Below, one piece after another: positions 10,968 to 21,947 of a DNA stretch of 64,000 nucleotides. Location: assembly GCF_001411555.2 (NCBI RefSeq), contig NC_049912.1:3241001-3305000 (forward strand), given 5' to 3'. Source of the stretch: Juglans regia (Eukaryota; Streptophyta; Magnoliopsida; Fagales; Juglandaceae). The notes beneath the pieces were generated by a model. That model ran no database searches. It had not been told where the DNA came from and worked only from the letters and a program-made list of their open reading frames with translations. Made by a program: the position numbers and the translations under genes. Each line of letters opens with the position of its first letter. Position 1 is the first letter of the stretch.

Positions 10968-11884
10968 CTCTTTATTTCTTCACAAAAATTTATGTGGCAT
11001 TAAATAAAAAATAAATGTTATAGTCATTTTATGCGTCTATGTCTCTCACTTGAAGCCCTCAAATTTAAGCTAATAATTAAGAGAGTATTTTTTTTTTAGA
11101 TATTTATGGTTAGTATAATCATATTGACCAATGAAATAACATAGAAGTAATGTTTTCCATTAAATATATCTTATCCGTTTAATTGAAATAAAAACGATCA
11201 TATTTCAATGTTCACGTGAATATTAATTAATATTATAAAACACAGTATAGAATCTACAACATTTAATGTAAAAAAGGGAACCCAAAAAGGTTTTAAGGGA
11301 TTTATTTTACAATTAAATAAATCATATAATTGTGTCATTCTATTAAAAATATTCAATTTAATGTTTTTTTTTCTTTTCTTTTATTTTTAATAAAATGATG
11401 CAAGACATATTTCTAAGAAAAATATTAATTTTTTAAATGTACTAAGCCAAAATAGTAAAAATTTCCTCTTTAAAAAAGTTGATATTTTTTTATTTTAATT
11501 TTAGTGGTTTATATATATAATATTATTTTCATTATTTTTATTTTCTTTAACTATTTTAGAATTTTTTTTTTTTTTTTTACTTTGCCTGTCAAGTAATAAG
11601 TGTTGAACTGTCACTGATATTTATTTGGCTTTCCTAAATACTAACAAACAAAATCTTGAAAAATGAATTAGTTTTATTGTTTCTAAAATCACATGGAGTG
11701 AAAAATTCGATCAAACTTCAATGAATCTAATACATGAACAAACCTATGCTTCTTGGGCCTGATGCCGGAATTTTGAAATTGGGCCAAAATTGATGCAGGA
11801 TGGAAGCTCATAAGGGTGGATCCAAAATGAAAGGCCCAGTTGGATTCTGTTTAGCCTGTTTTGGTGTTGGACTAGCTGCTGTAG
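10968..11884. other. AT-rich intergenic DNA, nothing recognised
   Basis: I see only AT-rich sequence with T and A runs (for example 11570-11588). No open frame or family motif is supported. Confidence 0.5.
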
Positions 11885-12085
11885 ATATTTATGAAACAAA
11901 AATATTGACACATAATTTTTTTTACAATTCTTTATAAAATTATGTTTTAAATGAATAATATTTTTATAAAATAACTTATAAAAGTAACATTACTTTACAT
12001 AAATACTCTCATTCAAAACATAATTATATAAAAAACTATAAAAAAAAAGGTTATTCGTGTATCATTACTCTTTATGAAAATAAAC
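11885..12085. repeat. AT-rich inverted-repeat (MITE-like) element
   Basis: AAAATTATGTTTTAAATGA on the left pairs with TCATTCAAAACATAATTAT on the right as an imperfect inverted repeat over about 50 bases. Related AT-rich sequence occurs near 8640-8720 and 21240-21350. Boundaries are approximate. Confidence 0.45.
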
Positions 12086-12169
12086 GGCAAGTAATACGAG
12101 CATTTTGGAAAACGCTACGATCCTAAGAACAGATTTTATACCTTAATCCTTCAAAGTATCCTCTATTTT

Positions 12170-12930
12170 GTGATATGACTATTAACGTCGTGTTTCGTGC
12201 ACCTTTGGGTCAGGTTTCAGAAACTCGAATTTTTGAGCTGTCACCTGCACACTCTAAGGAAATACGGAAAATGGGGGCTTTGGTGGTGGCCGGGGAGTTT
12301 CCGATGCTAAAGTCAGTATATATTCTTAATAGTTTGTGCGTAAACTTAGAGGAATCATATATAACTTTTCGTACCTGGAGATAAACTTTTATACTAGGTT
12401 TTTCGAATGGGACAGCTCATCGTAGACTTTGAAGACCCCTGTCATGTCTACTGTTCGTTTGGTCAGAATCCATTAATGCAGCATGGCTTCTAGGGCGGCA
12501 TCATTAATGCAGCGTGGTTTCGTGACTTACTTTGCCCAAAAATGTTATTCGTCATTCTTTTTCATGCTTGTTGCTAGGGAATCATGAGTTTTTCATATTT
12601 CTTGCCTTTCTGCCAGTGCAAATCCCAGATAGTAGCTTGCCATCGGGGTGGTGTCATGGCGGCGAGTCCCCTCTGCCCCAACCATCCACTTTCCCTTTCC
12701 CAGAGGGTTATTCCCGTGGGCCGAATACCCTACTAAGGGCCCATTGACTTCCTTTAGCGGAAGGTCGTAGGGCAAGGTTGGGCCCTCGGACTAGCCTCCG
12801 TAGTGGTTCTTCATGGTTTTGCTTATAGGACCTATGGGAAAAACCCCCTTACAATGACCTTTATTGAGACCAACATTTTGTTGCCTAAAATGGGCTTGCA
12901 TCTATTTGCAAGGTTGTTCTTTTGACACAT
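12170..12930. mobile_element. LTR-like fragment, higher GC than its surroundings
   Basis: The stretch reads TGATATGACTATTAACG, GTGGCCGGGGAGTTTCCG, ATGCTAAAGTCAGTATA and has a short direct repeat around ATTAATGCAGC (12473 and 12504). In style it resembles a long terminal repeat of a plant retrotransposon. I could not find a matching second LTR or TSD. The small open frames inside have no known domain. Confidence 0.4.
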
Positions 12931-14297
12931 GAAAAAAATTGTCAGTATTTTAATTTTTTTTGTATAGTTATAACAAGTCTCGTAATAAGTGATGTGTTGA
13001 TAATCTCAAAATATAAATCATGGGATTATCTATTGTGAAGAGTTGCACGAATAGAGAGATGATTTGCATCAAGAAAGTGACTATGAAGGATGCATATTTT
13101 ATTTTTAGAATAATATTACTTTCACACTAGATCTTATCATCCATAATTAGATTTGTTGATATAACACATTTTAAGTAGTTTCACACGATAAAAACTTAAA
13201 ATAAAAATAAAAAATCCTATTTATGGTTATTTTTTCAACATCTCCTTAAGTAGTATTAAATAATTAGTAAATACGTTAAACAAAAATAATAATTTAAAAT
13301 ATAAATAATTTATAATCTAACATATTATATCAAATCACATCAATTTATAAATTTATTTTTATAAAATCTTTTTTATAACTAAATATAAATTACGATAGAA
13401 AACACCTAAACGAATAAACTGAACATTATTTGTTTAAGTTTAATGAAAATGCTAAGGACAGTGCTAGAGTCACCGAGAGGTGTTCCGACATTACCCACTA
13501 ATAAGTGCTTTTTGTACTTTTTAATTTTGTGTATTTTTTAAAGTATTTTTAAAATTATTTTCATTTTTTTTTTTAAAAAAAATACTTCGTTAATCATTAA
13601 ATTAGAAAAAATAAAAATCGAGAGAATTCATGAAAGAGTCTCTTGGTGGTTTAGCTTTTTCCAAATGCTAAACACATGGTCCCGTGTTTCTGTCCAAGGT
13701 CTAATTCAATGTCATTTGAGCCGTTACCCGCAGATGAAACTGAAAGGACTATGATGTCCATGAAAGAACAGAGAGACAGGACATCACGTTTCCCCAACTT
13801 CGATTGATAAACAATTCCCAACCCATCTTAAATCGAATGGAATCGAATCATTAACTTTATCATCACGATGATTGTCAGAGGTCAGGTCAAAGATGTCACC
13901 CCACACCCTTAATATTACAAATTCCTATGATAATTTTGAGGAGGCGGAGGAGGAGGGATCATCATCGTTAGCATCTCCTCGTTATTTTATGGCCTCAACC
14001 AATCCACCATTACACGAGACACGACATCTTTATAGATTTGGTTCAATTTATATGAACCAAAATATCAAGGAATCACGTGTGAGGGATTATGTCCTAATTA
14101 CCAATAATATTAGTCTTCATTTTATATTTAAATTTTATTATCAGTTCATGCACTAAATTTTACATTGATCACTTACATTAAGATTCTCGTTACTTTTCTT
14201 TTGTATTTTTTTAAATAGAAAAAAATAAACAAACACAATATTAAAAAATAAATAAACATAATTTTTTTTTTTAAAAAAAAAAAAAAGGTCTTATTGG
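12931..14297. other. Intergenic DNA with two MITE-like pieces
   Basis: Part of 13180-13400 belongs to the same AT-rich family as 18110-18270 and 33890-34030 (shared phrase ATATCAAATCACATCAATTT). Positions 13450-13665 look like another inverted-repeat element, with GAGTCACCGAGAGG at the left and GAGTCTCTTGGTGG at the right. A 94-codon open stretch at 13872-14156 has an acidic run but no domain; I do not call it. Confidence 0.4.
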
Positions 14298-15256
14298 TAG
14301 GCCTGTGCAAAAAACCCGTTGGACTGCTTAGTCTGTTTGGCCTAATTAGATTCGTCCGATAAAAGACGGTTTTGCTTCAATGTCAGTTTGAACCCGAGAC
14401 GGGCAGACCCGACTCTTAACATTCTTAAAATGCTTTAAGTGTTCAAATTGATCAAACCCTAGCAGCTAAGAAGATGAAAGCGCTTATGCTATTGAAATAA
14501 AGAACAAGAAGAAGAATGAGTTGCTGCAGTTCCGTCGCAAGGTCGAAGATGCGATTATTGGGAATTGTCTTCTTGGCAAACCAGCCAAGAATCCTTCAAC
14601 TACGCAAGCAAACCCAAAGACAAAAGAACAGCTAGGAGATAGTACCACTTGGGGCATGCCTTTATTGCCAAGTAAAGGTCACGCAAGGACCGATGTTATG
14701 CTCTTGAAATTCTTGAGAGCTAGAGATTTCAAAGTTCAGGACGCTTTAATGTTGTTGTTGTTGTTGTTTTTTTTTTTTTTCCTAATTGGGTTTGGCAATT
14801 CCATGGTATTTAGAGGCAATTCGAGCTCAAGAGGTCCTGGCATGGTGTTTCTGATGGATTAAGAAATAAAGGGTAGCTTTGTTGGGGTTTTGTTTTGTTT
14901 TCTTGGTTTTATAGTTGTTGGAATCCATTGCTATGAGAAAGAGAGAGGTTCTTGTTTTGATTGAATTTGAAGCTTGGTAGTTGACTTGAAAACAATTTTG
15001 CAATAAAATTTTGGTTTTGAGTATTTGAGAAATTTGAGAATTTAGTTTTTCGTTTTGCTAATGGGGAATTTGTGGATTCTGGAGTTTGAGAGCCTAACGA
15101 AAGTTTTGTGATTGAGGAATTGAGAAAGGAGGATGGATGATTCTCGATTTGGTGTGAATTCGTTATTGTGCAAATATTATTAGTCATTTTTAGACCCGAC
15201 CCGCATATTACGGGTCGGGTCCAAAACCAGGACATGTTGGACGAATTGCAGGCCTA
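14298..15256. mobile_element. Pack-type hAT element carrying a patellin gene fragment
   Basis: The left end TAGGCCTGTGCAA and the right end TTGCAGGCCTA form a short terminal inverted repeat. The flanks CTTATTGG (14290-14297) and CTCATTGG (15257-15264) match at 7 of 8 bases, the TSD length of hAT elements. Subterminal CCCGAC/GGGTCGGG motifs sit at both ends, as in many non-autonomous hATs. No transposase is encoded. The interior holds a captured piece of a patellin-like gene (14512-14757). Confidence 0.7.
14512..14757 (+). pseudogene. Captured patellin-like (SEC14/CRAL-TRIO) gene fragment
   Basis: Translation in one plus frame gives NELLQFRRKVEDAIIGNCLL, then LGDSTTWGMPLLPSKGHART and DVMLLKFLRARDFKVQDALM. 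Patellins, which bind phosphoinositides through a SEC14 domain, have this block just before the CRAL-TRIO fold (RVEEAIL, WGVPLLPS, LLKFLRARDFKV). The sequence stops at a T run at about 14766, so only the block before the lipid-binding domain is present. A stop occurs upstream near 14497. It cannot encode a functional patellin; any expression is unknown. Confidence 0.75.
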
Positions 15257-15264
15257 CTCATTGG

Positions 15265-15689
15265 TACAAAAGATAAGTGCACTTTATGTACCTATCATTT
15301 TCCTATGTATATAGATCCACATTATCATGATTTTCCAAATGAGCAGTATTAAATGTTACATAACTCATACAACGTGTTTTATTTATTTGAGTCGATAGTT
15401 GAAAAAAATCTCTATTCCGCAAGGTTTTACTTTGTAACAAATCTTAGAACATGGAAGATTTGTGTTATTTGGACGAAGTAGTAGGATCTTTAAACTATCA
15501 TCCAAATGTAGAAAAATGTGGTTCATATACTAAAATCTTTTGATAAAGAGGTCCCCAAAACAAAAGGAGGGCTTGATCTATGAGAGGTGATCCCCATAAG
15601 TACTCAAATGCCACAAGCAGGCAAAAAAATGCAGCTCAAATCTTCAACTCGTGGCTCTATCTACTTTTCAATACTCAAGAACACTTCGG
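15265..15689. other. Intergenic DNA, possible start of an LTR
   Basis: No gene is seen. From about 15590 the sequence (TGATCCCCATAAGTACTCAA) may be the left part of the LTR that continues at 15912, split by the MITE at 15690-15911. Confidence 0.3.
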
Positions 15690-15911
15690 AGTCATTTGGA
15701 TTCAGAGATGAGTTGAAATAGGTTGAGATGAATTGTAAATAGTAGAATAAAAGTTAAATTGTTTATTATATTTTGTGTGAGAATTTAAAAAAGTTGTTTT
15801 AGATTTTGAAAAAGTTGAATTGTTTATTATATTTTGTGTAGAAATTTGAGAAAGTTGTAATGACGAGATGAAATGAGTTGAGATAAATTGATGTGAGTTT
15901 TGAATGTGGCC
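15690..15911. repeat. MITE of the GAGATGAGTTGA family with an inner duplication
   Basis: The start GTCATTTGGATTCAGAGATGAG and the end GTGAGTTTTGAATGTGGCCC are loosely inverted. Inside, TTGAATTGTTTATTATATTTTG and its near copy TTAAATTGTTTATTATATTTTG show a tandem duplication of about 65 bases. It belongs to the same broad family as 16310-16529. Confidence 0.5.
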
Positions 15912-16306
15912 CAGAATAGAGGTCACGTCACATTTAATGCGGCCCAGAGCAGGGGTTATGTCGCATTAAATGTCTTCCAGAGCGCAGGGCACGCGGCATT
16001 AAATGCGGCCCAACACCAGAATGGTACACAGAAAAAGTTAGGCATAATCGTCACTCGGTGAGGAAAAAACACGTAAGCTGCTCGGTAACACGACCCGCGG
16101 GGCAAATTGTCCCGCGTGACACGAAATCCAACCACAAGAAATTTCTAAAAGGTAACTATAAATAGGGGTGACCCAACAACGAAATGGGTGATGAAAAAAT
16201 ACTCACTCTAGCTTTATCTCTCTGAGTACTGACTCAAGCTTCGGAAGATTAATGGACCACGAGGTCCCCTCTCCATTTTTAACTGTGTAAGATCGAGCTT
16301 GCATAC
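15912..16306 (+). mobile_element. LTR fragment of a retrotransposon, with TATA box and 33-bp tandem repeats
   Basis: A TATAAATA box at 16157-16164 is followed by AGGGGTGACCC, a leader ending in GTACTGACTCAAGCTTCGG. This is the layout of a plant retrotransposon LTR promoter region, probably Ty3/Gypsy. At 15906-16010 a unit of about 33 bases (core CGCATTAAATGCGGCCCAGA) is repeated three times imperfectly. No internal polyprotein adjoins it, so it is a solo or broken LTR. Confidence 0.5.
16157..16164 (+). promoter_or_regulatory. TATA box of the LTR fragment
   Basis: TATAAATA followed by GGGG matches core promoters in plant LTRs. Its activity today is unknown. Confidence 0.4.
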
Positions 16307-16309
16307 TAA

Positions 16310-16529
16310 GGGCAAGTTTGAGGGGTGAGATGAGAATTTTGTATTTTATTTTTAAGTTTAAAATATTATGTTTTAATATTATTATTGTTTTGAGATTTGA
16401 AAAATGTGTATTGAGATTTGAAAAAGTTGAATTGTTTATTATATTTTGTATTGAGATTTGAAAAAAATATAATGATGAGATGAGATGAGATAAAAATTTT
16501 ATGTTTTATTTTGGTTACCAAACCTGCCC
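16310..16529. mobile_element. Complete Tourist-like MITE with TAA duplication
   Basis: The 220-bp element begins GGGCAAGTTTGAGGGG and ends GGTTACCAAACCTGCCC, pairing as terminal inverted repeats. TAA lies at 16307-16309 and 16530-16532. GAGATGAGATGAGATAA forms an inner arm. Confidence 0.75.
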
Positions 16530-18620
16530 TAAGAGTGAGGAGTGACCCAAACCTGCAAAATGCGACATTAACCATTAAAGCCGTAGATAATCAATTCTCA
16601 GCAAGAATATAATGTTGTAGATACTTTCATGAAGCAAAACGTGGGTTCCAAGTTCCAACTCTACGTTCTACAACTACTTTTCAAACACGAGTACTTTCTC
16701 CTACCTTCAAAAATGTCTCATTCGAAAAGGAATGGTCTTTAATCTGCATTAAATACCTTGTCACGTATCTTTCAAACAAAAACAAACCTTGTCACGTACC
16801 TCACATGTCTGTCGGAAAACGACGACGGTGCTACTCCCACAGAAGGAGTCCACCGAAACCACAACCGAATATCAATTTTTTTTTTTTTTTTGTCTTTTGT
16901 TTTTTTAAACATTTTTTTAAATTTATTAATTATTTCTTTTTTAAAAATAAAAAATATATATTTATTTTAAAATAATTACTTAACAATTAAGTAAAAAAAA
17001 AAAAAAATCCATTTGGTGGCCAACATCGGTGACCACCTTATGTGGGAGAAGCAATTTCCTATATTTAATATAAGGATAGTCAATAATTAGTCACATCGTG
17101 TAAATATAGAAAAATTTTAAAAAGCCTCTTATTATTTTATAAAATAAGAGAATAAAAAAATAAAATTACATATTTTTAAATAGTATATAAAGTGTGAGAC
17201 TTCTGTATAATATAACTCGTAAATATATGTACAATCTCAAGGATCGTTGATTTTTTTTATTTTTGCACTCAACTCAGTGATTGGTTTAAATTTAGAATTA
17301 TTTTAATATCTAAATATCAAACTCTCAAATTATTAAATACGTTTTAACTTAAATTTTTTTTTACATATGAGATTCGTAATCTTTTTCAACTTAAAATATT
17401 TTTATAAGTAAGACCTCAATATTTTTTAATTTCTCATAAATATATATAAACTCATTTTAATATTTAAATACATCTAAATTAATTTTAAATAAATTTACAT
17501 AAATTATTCTACCATCTTAACTTAATATTATTTATAAAAAATTTATCTCAACTCAATATCTAATCACAATCATAATCAATAATTAATCAGATCTTGCAAA
17601 TACGTGTACTTAAAATATTATGATTAATATTGGAACGTCTGTAATGCATGCGCAATCACCTCTTCAATATTTCAACAAAAATATATTATTATTTTATTTT
17701 ATATTTAAATCATTGGGAAGAGCTCATCTTTTCCTTGTGAACTGCAACCCTATCCTCACTTTAATCGTGCACAGTGTTCCGGAGTACTCTCAGCAAATGT
17801 AGCCTTTTCTTGTTTGTTTGTTCAAAGATGGGACTGCTTCTGCATGTGATGGTATCCTAGGATAAGCATTCACACGTACAGTTCTTTTCCTATGCTACAC
17901 ATTAAAATATTAAATATTAAGAAGTGCAATGTATTGATATAAGAATAAATATGTATAGAAATTACTATTAAGAATATTTATTTTATACACATAATATGGC
18001 ATCATCTAGATCATATATCTTCTCAAGTGAGTGTTAGGAACAATTAACTAAAAGCAACCACGCAATAAGTGTAAAGTATGCACTGTTATAATAACTTCTC
18101 TCTAGCATTACTCATTGATATAAATGTATTACATAAAAATAAATTCACAAATTGAGATAATTTTATGTGATTTGTTATATTTATTTTATAATAAATATAT
18201 ATTTATAATCTGATATATCATATCAAATCACATCATTTTATAGTTAAAGTATTACATAAAATGTTACTTAACATGACAGCATTAAATAGAGTAAAAAAAC
18301 TTATATATTATGTATCTCTCTCTTTGAATTATAAAAAAAAAACTTATGAAAAATTATAAATAAATAAATAAAACCCCAATCCGTATGGGTTAATTGGTTG
18401 AGGGTTGATAATAAATGCTGGTTGTTGTATTTATGCATGATGTGTGTAAATGTGGTGGTTGGTCTTTGCTATAATTGCTTCATGGGACACTGCGTAATTT
18501 ACTCTCGCTGTGTATGGTGGTTATGGCGTTAAATGCTGTTTGTGCGATTTACACCATAAATGCTGGTACAAAGTACTTAATTTTTGTGTGGTTTTGCTGC
18601 TGGTTTTGCTGTCTTCATAT
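16530..18620. other. AT-rich gene-poor DNA
   Basis: No gene is supported. Part of 18110-18270 is the ATATCAAATCACATCA family (also near 13200-13400 and 33890-34030). The phrase ATAAATGCTGG occurs at about 18411 and 18555, within 18400-18600. T and A runs are common. Confidence 0.45.
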
Positions 18621-18622
18621 CA

Positions 18623-18670
<48 letters not shown>
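18621..18670. repeat. (TA)n microsatellite
   Basis: About 50 bases of uninterrupted TA dinucleotides. It adjoins the proposed 3' end of the Helitron at 18672-21007; Helitrons insert between A and T. Confidence 0.8.
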
Positions 18671-18673
<3 letters not shown>

Positions 18674-18904
18674 TAAGTGAAACGTGTAATGCACGTTTGC
18701 TTAATTTATATATATATATTTTGTTAAGAACTAATTTTTTATTAATAAAAATGTAATGTTTTCAGTTAATTAAATAACGATGTAATATTTATATAATTTA
18801 TAAATAATCATACACTGTGATATATTATAAAAGAAGAGTATTAATAAAAACTATAAATGACATGGTCCTATAAATAAACATCGTTCATAATTTTATGAAA
18901 GTTG

Positions 18905-19620
18905 TTTGAAATAATTTTGATTCTAAGATAACGATCTAGTATTTTTCTCATCTTGCATTGCCTCAATAGAGAGGACGTTAAAACGCCTATGATGACGATC
19001 CAACATTTTCCTTATCTTGCATTGCCTCAATAGAGAGGACATCAAAATGCCTATATTTTTTCCATTCGGTTTCTTTAGATCTACATAAACTTGAATTTTT
19101 TAACTTTTTTTTATAATTTCTCCACAACGCTTTTAATATATGTTCGATGTTCCTGCAAAATAAAATTTAAATAGCTTTACATAATTAATAAAAACCCAAT
19201 TTCCTTTTTAATTAATTCATTATAATCAAACTCAATTTTTGAATAAAAATTGTAAAAGATATCTCTTCTGTATGTTCCATCAACTCAACTACTGAGCAAC
19301 CAAATGCCTTTTCTCCCACTTCACCAAACATAGTAGCAGCTAGTTTTTCAATATTATCGTCCAGTTTAACATATGCCCTAGCACTTTAAATGCATTGAAT
19401 ATATTATTTTAAACTTTAATAATGTTAAATTCTAAATTAAATTAGATATCAATTATAAATTAAAATTGTAAAATACATACAGTATTTTGCAGACCCTTTG
19501 GCTTTTGCAATATATACATTACAGCCAACACATGACATGTAATAAAATATTTGGTCCAAATCAATCACATTTATCTTCACCTCTATCTAGAATTTTGCTT
19601 TTCACGTTAAATGATAATCA
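18905..19620 (-). pseudogene. RPA-like (OB-fold) remnant from a Helitron, C-terminal part
   Basis: Minus-strand translation gives a cysteine pair context FYYMSCVGCNVYIAKAKG near 19560-19500. A further exon reads YVKLDDNIEKLAATMFGEVG then EKAFGCSVVELMEHTEEISF (19374-19258), and the tail includes VLSIEAMQDKENVGSSS near 19010. Helitron-encoded RPA1-like proteins have this C-terminal zinc-binding OB fold. The blocks are separated by AT-rich gaps that look like introns. The tail is duplicated (18931-19055). Confidence 0.55.
18931..19055. repeat. Tandem duplication, unit about 63-66 bp
   Basis: The core ATCTTGCATTGCCTCAATAG occurs twice (about 18950 and 19014), each followed by AGAGGAC and an AAAAT/CGCCTAT phrase. 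It duplicates the C-terminal coding tail of the RPA remnant. Confidence 0.75.
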
Positions 19621-21007
19621 ATTTTTAGAATAAATTCTTTTGTAAATATTTTAATTTATTACTAATAAAATAATATTTACCGTCATGTGTTGCAAATTTT
19701 AATTTATTAATTTAATTTATCTTCGTTTGTAAATTTTTTTTTAAAAATTATTTACATAATCTTATCACTTTTCATTATGTTAATGGAGGAAGTTACTGTT
19801 TTAACTGTTGGATACTGTTCTACACAAGTAAGATGAAATAAAGAAATAACAATTATTTCCTACGCTCAATTAAATAAATAATCAAATGATAAAATACTAT
19901 GAAATTGAAATCTAACAAAAGCATGTTTCAATATCACATACAAAAATGTTTTTGAAACTATTTGCCAAACTTAATTTCCCATTCCAAGCAACTATCAACT
20001 ATTTTTCTACTAATTATTTAAAAAATTCCTCTACTAATTTTTTATTTGGATGTTATGATGTTTTATTTTTATTTTAATTGTTGATTTTTAGGGGAAATGT
20101 GATGGTTTGTGAGTGGACTCAGATCACCTCGAAATGAATAAGCAACTTGCCAGCCTGTCTGCAGGCCTCCAAGTTTAATTAATATATATCCGGACTCCCC
20201 AATTCCTAAAAACTTTTATAAATCATGCTAACTTTATATATATGATTAGTTTTATTCATTCAATGTGTTTGAATGTTAAAATTATTGATTATATGTTTAC
20301 CAATCATTCTCTTAATTAAATTAAAATTTATGATAAATTATTTACGAAGAAAATAACTATTTATAACATAGAAAATAGATTCATTTTTATAGAAAATAAC
20401 TGATCATAAATAAACAGATTTTTGTAATGAATTTCTTTCTTAGTTGATCAATGCATTGCTCCACAAAATTCTTGATTTAATAATATGACTTGTGTGAACT
20501 ATATTTTTGTTATTTAAATTTGTTTTTGGTTTTTGAATTATGGAATTTAATTTTATTTTTACTATATATTATTTCACTCTATTAAACCCTATTTCGATTT
20601 TCCATCCTCATAAAGAGATCGATCAATGCATATGATTTGTTTCAGTCGGTTTTCAAAATCAATAGGAAAAAAATATAACTGAAACCGGCCCATTAGAGAG
20701 CAATTTAATAATCAGCACAAAAATCAATTTGCAAGGTCTATTAAATTTGCAGGATGGGGTCTATTAAATCATTCATTATTAAATCTGCATTAATGGGTCT
20801 ATTAAAGGACGGTAGAAGGAGCAAACCGTTCTTTACAAATTTATAGGGATAAAATCGAAAAGCAAAATAAAAGATGAAAAATTACTATTAAAATTACAAT
20901 AAAAAAAAGGCATGACTGAATTAGAAAAAATGTGTTAACTTTAACTTAAAATAATAAAATTTGTTAAAACAAGAATTTCTGTTAGATAGCGACTTTATAT
21001 ATATAGA

Positions 21008-21621
21008 TATATATATATATATTGTGTTTATCTCTTTTCAAATCGGATCGGAGAAATTGAGTATTAGAATTAAAAAATTATAGCGAGCCAGACCCCTCCA
21101 GCTGCTTGTATTATTGCTCGCTCGACTTACGTAGCTAGCTGTGGTCATTGCTGGTCTCTATCTTGTTTAGGTGCGCCTATGGATCATCCTTGCTGATTTC
21201 TCAGAACATACTTTGATGCTAACAACTCTTTTCATAATACATGATGTAAAATGAGAATATTTTTATAATGTGATGTTACTTTTATATGATATTTTATAAT
21301 AATATTTTTTATTTTGAACATAATTATAAAATATATTATAAAAAATATTATGTATTTATTATTTTTCTATATATATATCGGTGCTGTTTTTAATAAAAAA
21401 ATATAGAGTTTGTACAGTATATCGATACTAATATATAAGATATTTATTTATGATATAAATTAAAATCGAAAATCATTCTTATGGGACAGGTAATATTTTT
21501 TTTGAATAAAAAAAAGTCAGTATCGAGATGCGGGCTCTGTTTTTAATATGGAATTGTTATGACTTGAATAACAGAACCAAAATCTCACTGTCAACAAGTC
21601 AACAACCAACCCAAAAGAAAT
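21008..21621. other. Upstream region of the MEB-like gene
   Basis: No gene is seen. The region is AT-rich with MITE-like sequence at 21240-21350 and short TA runs. Confidence 0.4.
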
Positions 21622-21678
21622 CACGTGTCCCAAAATTTCAGAAAAGTTTGAAATAAATAAATAAAGATCACGTGTCCC
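21622..21678 (+). promoter_or_regulatory. Pair of CACGTGTCCC (ABRE/G-box-like) motifs
   Basis: The identical decamer CACGTGTCCC occurs at 21622-21631 and 21669-21678, both preceded by AT and 47 bases apart, about 326 and 279 bases before the MEB-like start codon. CACGTGTC is the core bound by bZIP factors of the ABA-response class. Function here is inference from motif and position. Confidence 0.4.
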
Positions 21679-21947
21679 AGCATGCATGATCTTTTGGGAT
21701 GAAAAATCCAGCTATTGATCACTACGTACAATCAAGGTCATACATTCAGATTCCTCAAAAAAGGTCCAGCTTTCAAATTGTGAGGTTTTTCTTTTATTTT
21801 TTATTTTTTTATAATTCAGATGGACCATTGACTTCAAAGAGTACATAAAAAGAAGAAACGAGTAGTGGGACGCTAGCAGAAGACTACTTAAGAAGGCCGC
21901 GGCATTAATCTGCACGGAGAAGGGAGGCCTCCTCCGGCTCACGCAAA

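Larger units (their letters stand above)
18672..21007 (-). mobile_element. Decayed Helitron with RPA remnant
   Basis: Read on minus, the element begins TCTATATATATAAAGTCGC at 21007, preceded by A, as in plant Helitron 5' ends. It ends near 18672 with a hairpin AAACGTG-CATTA-CACGTTT (18698-18680) followed by CACTTAGT, close to the canonical short hairpin plus CTRR end; the CTRR itself is imperfect. A replication-protein-A-like remnant in the same orientation (18905-19620) supports the call. No Rep/helicase was seen in it, so it is non-autonomous. Confidence 0.55.

Noticed and set aside
18475..18756. 93-codon frame with a long (YI)n tract
   Set aside because: The tract is a translated TA microsatellite.
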